Assembly: GCF_050624435.1 (NCBI RefSeq)
Contig: NC_134541.1
Location: 7,826,983 to 7,890,982, forward strand
Origin: Tenrec ecaudatus
Lineage: Eukaryota; Chordata; Mammalia; Afrosoricida; Tenrecidae
DNA: 64,000 bases
Direction: 5' to 3'
A program made the position numbers and the translations under genes. The notes under the pieces are model-generated. The model saw only the letters and a list, made by a program, of their open reading frames with translations. It was not told the DNA's origin and made no database searches. How positions within the stretch are numbered: the stretch's first letter is position 1; each line of letters opens with the position of its first letter. Of the stretch, positions 54,107-64,000 are shown piece by piece.

Positions 54107-54190
54107 TGTTGTTAGTCGGTGACCGTGCAGTGGATTCTGATTCATGGCGGTTCCATGTGTGCACTGTACAATTGCAAAGAAAGCGTTTTT
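54107..54190 (-). mobile_element. RTE LINE end fragment
   Basis: Plus strand reads tgttgttagtcggtgaccgt and ggattctgattcatggcggt, the reversed terminus of RTE. Confidence 0.7.
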
Positions 54191-54829
54191 CCAGAACCAG
54201 CACCCTGAAGTTGAACTTCTAACTCCTGAGCGGAGAGAAAGTACAGTTGTGTTTGTTCAAGCCTCCACTTGTGGGGTTTTTGTCTCAGCAGCCGAGGGAA
54301 AGAAGGCAGGTATCAAATACGTTCTCCCCCAAACTGGAATTTATCCCATCGAAGTGGGAAGGAAGTGGGGAATCGCGAGGCCTCCAGACTGCTAAGATCG
54401 GTCCTAAGGAGTCGGCAATGTTGGCCTTCCAAAGAGGTGACGTTCAGCGACGGTTCTGCTTTAAGACTTTGGATGAGTCCCTGGATCTCCCATTTGTGTA
54501 CCATAACATGAGACTGATGCTTGATTTGTTTCTACACATTTAATGAGATCTGAAAAAAAATCAATCTATTTAACAGATTGTGTTACTATTAAAATATAGC
54601 ATCTTCTGATGGCTGCATTCTCTCATGAGACAGGCACATACCCAGTACATGCCTTTAGATGGGCTCATTGTGAATAGGCTTCAAAGTAGAGACACATCAA
54701 ATATTGTTTTTGAAGATAGCTGTCTCCCTAGTTTCCTCTCAGTGACAAGAAAATAAGCACTCAATGTTTTTAAAAAACAAAAACAGAAATCCCCACTATT
54801 CCAAATTGACTAATTGCTATTAGACTGGT
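54191..54829. other. Unassigned stretch
   Basis: Overlapping short frames (54144-54543) on both strands, no domain recognised. Confidence 0.45.
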
Positions 54830-55020
54830 GTTCCATGTCATCAAGTTGGTTCTGATTTATAGTGTCCCTCTCTGCCACGGACTGAAACATTGCCCCATCC
54901 TGGGCCATCCTGGCAATTGCTACTGTGTTTGAGCCCATTCTGTGGCTACTACGTCATCAATCATCTGTTGAAGGTCTTCCTCAGTTTTTGTTTTTTTTTC
55001 CTGCCCCTCTACTTGACCAA
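54830..55020 (-). mobile_element. RTE LINE 3' end (split by SINE)
   Basis: Plus strand shows gttccatgtcatcaagttgg, gaaacattgccccatcctgg, gcccattctgtggctactac and gttgaaggtcttcctcagtt. Its last 13 bases are the left copy of the SINE duplication. Confidence 0.85.
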
Positions 55021-55222
55021 GGAGCCTTTGTGGTAATGAGTTGGGTGGCTAATTGCAAGGTCAGCAGTTGGAAACCACCAGCTCCTCTGAGGGAGAAATA
55101 TTTACACTCCTCTGTAAAGATTTACACTCTCAGAAACCCACAGGGGCAGTTCTAACCTGTCCTCTAGGGCCACAGTGAGTCAGCATCAACTCGCTGGCAG
55201 TGGGTTTGGTTTGGGGTTTTAG
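55021..55222 (+). mobile_element. AfroSINE with perfect 13-bp target-site duplication
   Basis: Complete from ggagcctttgtggtaatgag to gtgggtttggtttggggttt tag. The flanks at 55008-55020 and 55223-55235 are both tctacttgaccaa. This gives exact ends for one AfroSINE insertion and proves LINE-type target-primed insertion into the RTE. Confidence 0.97.
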
Positions 55223-55365
55223 TCTACTTGACCAAGCAGGACGTCCTGTTCCAGGGACTGGTCTCTCCTAGTAGCATATCCCAAGTGCATGAGATGAAAT
55301 CTCGCCATCTGCACTTCTAGGGAGCATTCTGGCTGTACTTCCTCCAAGGCAAATTTGCTGATATT
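55223..55365 (-). mobile_element. RTE LINE (continuation)
   Basis: Plus strand resumes tctacttgaccaagcaggac, gtcctgttccagggactggt, gtgcatgagatgaaatctcg and gggagcattctggctgtact. Confidence 0.9.
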
Positions 55366-55619
55366 TTATTATAATTGGTATTTTAAATATGTGCAAAAGC
55401 ATTAGTGCAAATTATTTATCAAATGAATGAATCATGGTTTTCCATAGGAAATCTAGGGAGAAAAAACATGCGACATGATAGTAGGCAGAAAAGTTGAGTA
55501 GGAGACATTTATTCAAAAGGCTGTTATGAAGTCTTCAAAGGAACATGGTAGGTAAACCTGAAAGGCAAGATTTTTAAGCCGAGAAGTAGAGTTGAGAGTT
55601 AACAGATTATGGGAAGGAA

Positions 55620-55775
55620 GCCAGAAACCAGGTTTCCTGGGTTCGAACCGCGTCTGCTTCTTAAGTGTAACTGTAGGTAGGCGAGGGTGGTGCAGGAGCA
55701 GGCAGTGTCTCCTCTGCTGCACCCAGGACCACTGTGACTCAGAGCGAACTCGGTGGCACCTCACAACAACAGCAG
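55620..55775 (+). mobile_element. AfroSINE, degraded
   Basis: Shows gtttcctgggttcgaaccgc, caggaccactgtgactcaga and gcgaactcggtggcacctca caacaac. Its tail is of the RTE type. Confidence 0.65.
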
Positions 55776-57140
55776 CAATGTGCAGGTGAACAAACAGCTC
55801 CTGACTGCAACTTGCCTGCTTCTCAAACTGTGTGGCCCTGACTTCTTCCCCAGAGGATGCTCAGGAGAGTGTCTGGAAGGGACATAGAACCACGCCAGGC
55901 TTAGAACACGCACCTGCATGTGTCCATGCCCGTGTGTGCTTGGCATGGTTATTATTACAGCAGCACCTGTGTAAAGTGGAAGCCGGTCAGAGGAGAAGAC
56001 TCAATGATTTCCTACTACAAAGATTAATAAGGAGGTGGCAGGTTGGCAGCATGTGAGTCCTGCGAGAACAAGACCATCCCTGCTGGAAACTGGATCCCAC
56101 AGGCTTCTTTTTCTCACCTCAAACATACATTGTGAAACTAAACAAAAATAAAGATGAAAAATATTGTCCACATACAAGAGGGTGAGGGAGCAGGCTTCAG
56201 AAAGTGTGTGGAAAACTGGTTATTCCATGACTATCCTTAAGCCCCTTTATCAGTCTGTTAATGTTAGAAGAGTCTATGTTGTGGGATAGGAAGTACACAT
56301 CTTAACACCTGACACACCTTCCTGGAGAAATAGAGAATAACTTAGTCATGCTCTTAATCTCTTGAGAGAGAAAATGGGCCACATGGGAGGGAGGGAGGCT
56401 TTTGCCTAGCTTTCAGGGAATGTCCATATCCTTGAAATAGTGTTTGGGGATACATACTCATCTCAGCCTTTAACAAAAGTCTGAAAACCCCAAACCAGTG
56501 GGAGTGAGCTGATTAGAAGGAGTCAATGTAGCCAACCGTTACACAAGTAGGGTTACATGCTTCCTGCATCTCTTGCATTTGGGCGTGTGGGTGAACTGAG
56601 CCTTTGTCCTAGAGAATGTGTGTCTGAGTTGTGCCCTTGTTGTAGGTGGGCACCTAGCCCTCTGGGTTCATTTTGATAGAGGGTGGTAAGGGAGGGGGGA
56701 GAAATGCATAACCTTGTAAGCCTTGCTTAGCTTTTCAGAACAACCTTGAATAGGTTCAACAATAATTAAATATCCTGGAACCAAAGGAAGTGTCGAAGGG
56801 CCCAGAAAGTGTTCATCTCAAAGAATGGGCTCCTCGGGCCTGGCGAAATCACAAGCCCTGGAGGGAGCGCTCAGTCAGCCCTCTGTGAGTGGCTGACAAA
56901 ATGGGGTCAATTGGATTCTGTCTCAACACATTTGCAAGCAGGTTTTATTAAGAGTACTTGCGTCTTGGAGGGCTTGGCAGCTATTTAAATGGAAGGGAAA
57001 AGAAAGTTTTGAAAAAAATTAAAACTACCCTCCATTGATAGTACATCAATTTATGTAAATTGTTTTTATAAGTAGCCTCAGAAGCACTTAAAGCATTTTA
57101 TTGAATCCTATGTGTGGGCGAAGCCTCAAAGCTCCCAGAG
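55776..57140. other. Unassigned stretch
   Basis: No repeat or gene recognised in about 1.4 kb. Composition shifts from GC-balanced to AT-rich toward 57 kb. Confidence 0.5.
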
Positions 57141-57155
57141 TGTGTGTGTGTGTGT

Positions 57156-57193
<38 letters not shown>
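57141..57193. repeat. (TG)n microsatellite with one interruption
   Basis: TG run of 53 bases, with an A in place of G at 57160. Adjacent Val/Cys-rich frames are artefacts. Confidence 0.97.
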
Positions 57194-57196
<3 letters not shown>

Positions 57197-57544
57197 CTAC
57201 ACAGAGGCTCCTCAGCACTAGGTGGCTTTCAAATGTTGGCTACAAGACTTTCAAAGAGGAGCTGTCAGCATGGGTTCGTGGGACTCAGAGAGCTCCATCC
57301 TTCAGAGAGAAGGTCGGGCACACTCAAGGCCATCTGGAGACAATACAGGTCCAAGAACCACACTGCATCTCTATGCTCAGCTGAAAACTCACCTGACCCT
57401 GACAGGGTGAAGGACACTTCCTTCCTGCCTCTCCTTGGAGACAAAGACACATGACCCAGGGAAAGCCCATTTCCTTCCAGGACTACCTGGGTGGGAACAA
57501 GATAGATCACTAGCTCTGCCGGAATGGGTCTTTTGCATTTGCTG
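57194..57544. other. Unassigned stretch
   Basis: Frames of up to 117 codons at 57101-57558 exist in several phases and on both strands, seeded by the TG repeat. None is recognised. Confidence 0.45.
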
Positions 57545-57745
57545 TGCCCGTGTGGCACCGTCGATTAACCATTGCGCTGCTATCTGAGAGGAGACTGGCT
57601 ACAATCCACCAGCTGTTCCTTGGGTGAAAGAGGAGGCCGTCTATTTTCATAACTATTCACAGCCGTAACAGCCCTATGAGACAGCTCTGCTTTGTTCTTC
57701 AGGGTCACCTTGCATCGGAATCAACTCAAAGGCAGTGGATTGCTT
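57545..57745 (+). mobile_element. AfroSINE
   Basis: Shows gcccgtgtggcaccgtcgat, taaccattgcgctgctatct, acagccctatgagacagctc, gcatcggaatcaactcaaag and gcagtggattgc. Confidence 0.8.
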
Positions 57746-57821
57746 CCCTGGTTGGCTCTCCCCAGAATGTCAGTGCTCTTCGACTTTGTCTCTGGAGACA
57801 CAGAGCTCTGTCTCTCTCTGG

Positions 57822-57960
57822 CTAGATGGCTGTAAGTCCACTGTTGTACTTAGCCTTTCTAGTTCAGTTTCCTAATCTGCAAAGTGGGAAAAATGTATTC
57901 TCTGGGTTATTTTTCCAGTCCCTACTCTGTGGAGAAATGTGTTGTAATCATCAGGAACCA
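57822..57960 (-). mobile_element. MIR SINE
   Basis: Plus strand reads ctagttcagtttcctaatct gcaaagtgggaaaa, the highly conserved MIR core read backwards. Confidence 0.65.
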
Positions 57961-58102
57961 AGACGAAATCTCCAAAGGTTATTATCGAGCATGATGAGAT
58001 AGATCCCGACCGTAGTGGATGACACAAGCCTACTCTACCTGATCTCGATGATGATGAGATCCTCCGGCTGAGGACAATTCATCTTCACACCGGGGATGTG
58101 GT

Positions 58103-58560
58103 TGTTGGGTGTCATCGAGCCATTTCTACTCCATAGCAATCCTACAGTGGACCACAGAGGACCACAGCCCACTCCCGGGCCCCCTTGATCATTGTTCTCA
58201 GGCTTTAGCCCAACAAGGCAAGCCACAGTGCCAGTCTAACTTATTGAAGGTCATCCTCTTTGTTGATGTCTTGATACTTTGCCAAGGACAATGTCCTTCT
58301 CTAGGGATTGGCTTCTCCAGACAATAGGCATAAACTGCATGAGAAGAATTTTCACCATCCTTGTCTCTAAGGGGCATTTTGGCTGTACTTCTAAGACAGA
58401 TCTATCTACTCTTCTGCCAGGCCCTGGTAGTTCTAATATTCTTCTCCAGCACTATATTCTAGGTGCATAGATTCCTCTCCAGTATGCCTTATTCTATGGC
58501 CGACTTTCATATGCATATAAGGTGACTGAAAATACTACAGCTTGGATCAGACTGTGGATA
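58103..58560 (-). mobile_element. RTE LINE 3' part
   Basis: Plus strand shows gttgttgggtgtcatcgagc, ctcaggctttagcccaacaa, gttgatgtcttgatactttg ccaagg, ggggcattttggctgtactt, tgccttattctatggccgac and ttcatatgcatataaggtga. Confidence 0.85.
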
Positions 58561-59189
58561 ATGGTAAGTTTTTCTCCTTTCAGTTACTGAGAATGAAGGG
58601 ATAGTCGTAATGTCATTGACAAGAGTAGAATATTTACCCTACTCTTATCCTTAGATAATGACAAAATAGTCCTCCTAAAGTTATTAAACAATTTCATAAG
58701 ATTGTTGAGCATTTGGTAGGCTGCTGTCTACTTCTAAAAGTTATGATAATTAACAGACACTACAGTGCCCTGCACAGATAAGGTGTTGAAGACTTGTCTG
58801 TTTTCCATCTCAATGGTCAGCTGTGTAAGGAGGTTCAGAGAATAGTTCAAATCAAACCCTTCTACTCTATGCTTTCAAAGATACTAGGCTCTTTCTTTCA
58901 TGATAATCCCTCATTTGTGATTTTATAACAACCTGGTAATTATTTGATTATTTTTTTACTCCCTAGTGAAAAATTCTGATAGAGGGAATATATATATAAT
59001 CTTTGGACAAATCTAGCCCCGCCCCCCCCCAAAAAAAGACCATATAAGTGCTAATGAGTGAAAAAATAATTTTGAGAACTAACATGTGCCTGACTCAAGT
59101 CATGATATTTTCAATAACTTTATAGACATTGTGAAATTTGGACAATGAATAAGGAAAACCATAGAAAAAATTGATGTCTTTGAGTCATG
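58561..59189. other. Unassigned AT-rich stretch
   Basis: Possible MIR-like phrase near 58905-58970. Short C/A runs at 59017-59038. Confidence 0.45.
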
Positions 59190-59523
59190 GTGCTGGTAAA
59201 GAATTTTGAAAGTACCACAGATTTCCAGAAGAACATGCAAATCTGTCTCAGAGGAAGTTTGGTCAGAATGCTCCTTATAATTTAGGGTAGTAAGACTTTA
59301 TCTCACATACAGGACTCAGTCCTGGAAAAAGGCATCATAGTTGGTAAAACAGGATCAGCAAAAAGGATAAAGAGTCCCGATGAGATGGATGTACACGGTG
59401 CCTGCAACAATGGGCTCATATGAAATAGCTCTAAATATGACCCATGGCCAGACTGTTTTTCTCTGTTGCACATAGGGCTCCCATCAGTCAGAACTGACCC
59501 CAAGCCACCTAGCAACAAAAGCA
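59190..59523 (+). mobile_element. RTE LINE 3' end
   Basis: Reads gtgctggtaaagaattttga, accacagatttccagaagaa, atctgtctcagaggaagttt, gtcagaatgctccttataat, gtgcctgcaacaatgggctc and ends ccacctagcaacaaaagc. The 112-codon minus frame (59641-59303) is an antisense shadow. Confidence 0.85.
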
Positions 59524-59702
59524 AGTGGATTTTAAGTTCCATCAGCCCAAGGACCCTGGCTTGTGTTGCTGTGTTTTTTCCTTCATTCTCTTCTTCCATA
59601 AATCTTAGACACTCATCTTTGTCATGGTTCAACGAACACATTAAGCACTGATGCTTCCTCTCGCTCTCTCAATTCCAGTTTGAGATATCGCAGCACATGT
59701 AT

Positions 59703-59756
59703 ATGGATCGAATTATGCCCTCGAAAAATAGACTCTGTAAATCTTAGCCCCTGTGG
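59703..59756 (+). mobile_element. MLT1-like LTR start, cut by SINE
   Basis: Reads atggatcgaattatgccctc and gtaaatcttagcccctgt, the start of an MLT1-type LTR, stopping at the SINE. Confidence 0.45.
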
Positions 59757-59930
59757 CATGTTGAATTATGCATTGGCCTGCTAACCACTCAAAGTTATCA
59801 GTTCACACCCAAAGTTATCAGTAAGGCTTTTTACTCCCATCAAATGCACAGCCTCATCGACTCAAAGACGCCATTTCACTGCCCAATACAGTTGATATCA
59901 GTTGGAATCCACTTGATGGCATTGAGTTTT
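59757..59930 (+). mobile_element. AfroSINE
   Basis: Shows gcatgttgaattatgcattg, gcctgctaaccactcaaagt, tcagttggaatccacttgat and ggcattgagttttgc. Contains a duplicated caaagttatcag (59791-59821). Confidence 0.75.
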
Positions 59931-61387
59931 GCTTGTCTGTTTGTTTCGTCTTGTTTTTAATATACATTTGTGGATATCACCCGATTTGGAATTTTGGGGT
60001 TTTTTTAGGTCAATGAGAACATATTGGTGTAGCGTGTACTTTCAATTACTCTTTTTGGAGATTCAACAAAAAGAGATTCAGCAAAAAAGTGAGCAACAAG
60101 AACAGGGGAAGAGAGAGGAGCAAAAACTCACCAGAGACAAGTGCCTTCCTCCAGAATTGCCAGAGAAAGTTTGACCCTGGAATTTGGACCATGAGACTAT
60201 AAATGTCCGCGCATGGAATCCACCCTTTTGGGGTACTTCTGTTAGAGTGGCATGAGGCAAACGAAGGAAGAAGTGCCTCTTTAATGTTCCCATAGCAGGA
60301 TCTAAAAGCCTAAAGGTGCACCTTCCCTACCAGCTCACCCACTGAGAGCACCTTGGGAGACTCCCTGTTCCCTCTGGGTGTGGTGGACTTTTTTCCTGAC
60401 CTAGAGGCTCTGTGTGACCTTGTTGGCTCCTCCCTGTCCTTGGCATTGATAGCTGTACTGTGCAGATTGTCATGGGCATGCCTGCCTCTTAATAGCCTTA
60501 TTAGGCTTTCTTGGGGAGGTGGGCCGTGATGGGAAAATTGCCTCCCACATGCTTAAGGTGGCCCCCTGCACACTCGTTCCTAACATGTCCCCGGCAGGTG
60601 CACTGGCTGTGCAGTGCTCTCCAAAATAATTATCTTGGAAATCCAAAACCTCACACAGTTTCAGCACCTGGGAGGGATTTAGCTGAATGCCCACGTTAGC
60701 TTGAAGCTCAGAAAGAAAAAGGGAAAAAAAGGAAACACCTGCTTTTGACATTTTAACGGCATTCGTGCAAAGCCATGGGCACGCTCTGCAAGCCTGTGCA
60801 GGGCCCAGCTCTTCCCTGCTTTCTTCCCTCCCTCCTCCTGCATCTGGGGCTTCCTTTCTGCAGCAAATTGTCTTTCCTGGAATTCACCCACATTCAATTT
60901 TATGTTGTCACTCCAAACAAGATTTTCAGTTTGATCTATGAAAGACCAAAGTCGTGTCAGAGAATAAAATCAAATGAACACAGGGTCAAACGCCCAGGGG
61001 GGACCCAGACCAGGCATGGCTATGAACTCATCAATGAAAGGGCAACCTTGGAGGCGCTTATGCAAACACGGGGACGGAAAATGCAGATGAGGACACTGAA
61101 AGGGCTGCCCAGCAACACCTCCAGCCGGGACTGGGCCCGGCGTTGTTGGTAGCTCCTGACCCATGGAAAAACCCATGTTCAGGGGATGAGACCCCTGCGA
61201 TGCTTAGGGCTGTCAGAAGTAGATCGGCAGGACGGGCTTCCTAGTCCTTGGTGGTCTGGAAGCTCCACAGACACCTGCTCAGTGTCATAGCAACACACCA
61301 GCCTCCCTGCCCCTTGGGCCCACAGCCCTGTGTGAGGCGCGTTAGCAGGAATCTGTTCTGGGGAGGAAAGAGGACCCCCATGCAAAG
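59931..61387. other. Repeat-poor stretch
   Basis: No transposon recognised. The segment 60560-60920 has CACCTG/CAGGTG boxes and balanced composition and could be constrained. The 125-codon plus frame at 60775-61152 has no domain. Confidence 0.45.
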
Positions 61388-61790
61388 CTAATTTATAAAG
61401 GTGCGTTTATTAAGTCTGAAAAAAAGGACAGAGACAGGACAAATTGTCCAGGTGAGGGAGACCATCAACACAAGGCCATAATGGTGATCAAGGATTCACA
61501 GAAAGGCACCCACTTAACGTGGGCGACTTATGGAGCCCATGGGAAAGGGTCGCAGAGTCCTCATTGTCTTCAGATCAATATCTGTTGGCTGCAGGAGGGA
61601 TTACAAAAGTGGACAAGGGACCATGATTGGGATAGATAGAAGCGCTTACCAGAAGGGTTTAGGCAGGCAAAGTCTGACTCAGGACCAGGCGGAATGTAGT
61701 ACCTTCAATTCCATCAAGGGCACCTCTAGATAAGTCCCCAAGGGCCAGAGTGCCCTTTTTCCCTGGGCTGGCTAAGGGAGTGACAGTACC
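61388..61790 (-). other. Possible LTR, unidentified
   Basis: Opens with aatttataaaggtgcgttta ttaa, which could be a reversed TATA-like/AATAAA-like pair of an LTR, and continues with GC-balanced sequence unlike the flanks. Neither ends nor family could be fixed. Confidence 0.25.
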
Positions 61791-62953
61791 ACTCTGAAAT
61801 ACTTGAGGGCCAAACTATTCACATTCAAGGTCAATGGTCAGAAAGAACTCAACGGCGGCTGAAGCTAGGTGGAAACTTATAACTAGATTTAGCACTCCCA
61901 CTGTAAATGATGGTCTTTCAAAGACCTGGCACTGGGTTAGCTGCAATAAATTCAGTCTAGGTTTCTTGTATGGGAGGGGCCAATTCTATCACTGAGTCAG
62001 GTTTTCCTCCAAGAACACATAGCAGACGCTCAGAATTGTGTCAGAGTGAATTTTCAGGTTGACATCAGATTTGCAGAGCTAGCTCCATGAAAGTCACAGG
62101 CAAACCACGAGAGGTTAATGACCTTAGGCGAGAATATAATGACTTTGGAATTCCCTAAAAGCTCAGACCCATCCAACCAGCAAGCGCAGTAACCAAGGTC
62201 AAGACCAGTGTGTCTCATCCCTCCTCCTCTCTTTCCACAGCTCAAAGCGCATGTCCACGCTGTGTTCCACCCTTGGGCCTGGGGAGGATAGGCAAGAGAA
62301 GAAAGAAATGTAATCCTTTGATATAGTCAACCGATTCTTTATTCCCTTTCGCCTTTTATTCTTTCTTCAGACAGAGAAAATGTGCATCCGGACACTTAAG
62401 AACCTTTAAAATGTCATTTCAAAGGCAGTGTTGCTTTCCTGAAAAACCATCAACTGCACTATCCCACAGCTGTGCAGGTCCAGCAAATGAGGGGACACAT
62501 CGGATGCGGTGACTCCTCTGGTACTGGAATGTGCCATGGGCCATGTCGGCCAGAGCATCCAGAGGAAGATTAAGCAGGCAGAAGTCTGCACAGGCTGGAC
62601 AGCAGCCCCTTGGAAATTCTTTTGAGTCCTGGCAGTGAGGCACAGCTAGAACTATCTATGTGAGCAGAAAGGAGCACTAGGAGAAGAGTTGAAGTCAGCA
62701 CAGAAGATGACAGGTCAATTACAGTCCAAAGGAGGTGGGGGTGGGAGGTGAGGGGCCTCGGCGGGCGGAGGAAATACCTGCAAGGTGAAGAAGGGGATCC
62801 AATCAGCATCAGCATTCAGCAATCCGTCCAGGGCTGGAGCACGATGAAGACAGGGAGGTCCAACATAGGGTGAGAATGCAGTCAGCACTGGCCCAAATCA
62901 AAGAAAGCAAAGTGCTGGGCTTGCTAATATCACTGAGTTCCGATGCAGTTACA
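61791..62953. other. Unassigned stretch
   Basis: No gene or repeat recognised. Short minus frames at 62406-62815 lack domains. Confidence 0.5.
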
Positions 62954-63046
62954 AGGAAGGAAGGAAGGAAGGAAGGAAGGAAGGAAGGAAGGAAGGAAGG
63001 AAGGAAGGAAGGAAGGAAGGAAGGAAGGAAGGAAGAAAGAAAGAAA
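62954..63046. repeat. (GGAA)n microsatellite
   Basis: About 19-20 perfect GGAA units, then decaying to GAAA units. The 145-codon plus frame (GRKE repeats) and the minus FLPS repeats are products of this tract, not proteins. GGAA arrays are potential ETS-factor binding sites. Confidence 0.97.
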
Positions 63047-64000
63047 ATAAAAACCCTTGCACTCTGGGAATGGAAACCACTGAAGGGGGCATTTTGGAGA
63101 GGGCCGTGGCAAAGAGCAGGTGTCTTGGTTATAGGGCTGATTCTGCCACACCCCCATTTGACATTCAACTCAGATGTGACCCAAATGTGCGCCAGGGAGA
63201 GTGCAAAAGACCATGTGGTGATCCTGCTTGAGAGACCAGGGGAAGGCAAGGCCAATATGGGAAACTTGGACCAAGGCCTGTCCAGGGAAATGGAGACAAA
63301 TGTCTAGTGGGGAGAGCCACGTGTGTTTGGGAGGCAGAGCTTCAGTGGAAAGGCTGATTTTTCTTTCACACAGCAAGCCCACATTCCAGATTTCCCTTCT
63401 CACGCAGACACCTGTGATGGGCATTCTAAATTGGGCTTCTTAGGCAATTACTTGAACATGACCATGGTGATTAACAGAAAAACAGTAGAGAATTCCTTCC
63501 TGGCAATGGTGTCTCCAGGTTTTAATTTATTGCGATGCCCACCACTCGCTTATTCTATAGCATTTAGTTAGCACTGAAGACATACATATTCTGTGCTCTC
63601 CTCAGTCTTGGAGGAAAGACAGTAAGACCGGATCTCTACCTTCAAGACACCACTGAATGGATGGAGGTGGACAGATAAGCAGGTTGGGGGAGACAATAGG
63701 GTGAGTTGCAGCCACCAATCTTCCTGTTGAGATTTCCCCATGACTGAAGAAGGACATCACTGGGAATATTTCTCAGCAAGGGAGAACTGGTATCAATTAT
63801 ATCACATGAAGCATAAGGAGCTAATCAAGAAAATCAAGGCAGAAACCTAGACAGGGAGAGAAAGTGGTGTGAGGGAACTCTAGGCCCAAGGGCACTATTA
63901 TTAGAGACACAGGTGGTGGGGATGTGGGAGACTTAACACAAGAGAACATTCAACAGCCAGGTGCTTCTAGACAGGTGTTTCTCAGACTCTCGAGCCTTTG
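63047..64000. other. Unassigned stretch to the window end
   Basis: Nothing recognised, except that the last 28 bases (caggtgtttctcagactctc) could be the start of a MER5A-type hAT element that continues outside the window. Confidence 0.45.

Noticed and set aside
57101-57454. 117-codon plus frame
   Set aside because: Starts in a TG microsatellite and has no recognisable domain; other phases and the opposite strand are also open.
62809-63307. Frames of 145-148 codons with GRKE or FLPS repeats
   Set aside because: Created by the GGAA microsatellite; no sequence outside the repeat looks like a protein domain.

Overview
This is non-coding nuclear DNA from a placental mammal. I see no intact protein-coding gene, rRNA, tRNA or CRISPR array. 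Nearly every long open frame lies inside a repeat, a pseudogene or low-complexity DNA. About half of the window can be assigned to interspersed repeats by eye.

The repeats point to Afrotheria. Dozens of copies match the tRNA-derived AfroSINE pattern (head like ggagccctggtgg, body with cagttcaaacccaccagc, tail with gagtcggaatcgactcg). An RTE-clade LINE recurs with the 3' end typical of afrotherian genomes, and several blocks look like lineage-specific L1 3' ends. Two hAT elements at 17154-17636 and 39168-39670 have the termini and body of SPIN (SPACE INVADERS) elements. From memory, tenrec is the afrothere reported to carry SPIN, so a tenrec such as Echinops is my best guess. This is inference, not a database result.

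Layout. 1-9 kb: RTE and L1 3' fragments, an inverted pair of MaLR-like LTRs (1891-2892) and a run of three AfroSINEs (7774-8455). 10-11.5 kb: a processed SMYD2 pseudogene on the minus strand. 12-19 kb: an old L1, RTE, SPIN and two consecutive LTRs. 20-25 kb: MER20, an L1/HAL1 remnant and a solo LTR. 25-29 kb: Tigger1, then a near full-length mariner transposase relic split by an RTE element that is itself split by an AfroSINE and an LTR. 30-37 kb: microsatellites, a minisatellite of about 26 bp period, RTE copies and an AT-rich tandem array. 38-42 kb: a repeat-poor segment, the second SPIN, and an L2 with nested SINEs. 42-50 kb: repeat-poor stretches, SINEs and a solo LTR. 50-54 kb: two copies of an L1-like 3' region, one about 2.3 kb. 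54-64 kb: RTE with a nested SINE, microsatellites and long unassigned stretches.

No genes work together here. The interest lies in the order of insertion, the horizontally transferred DNA transposons, the retrocopy, and a few repeat-free segments that could be conserved regulatory DNA. I found no convincing new functional system. All family names come from recognition of remembered consensus features and need RepeatMasker or BLAST confirmation.
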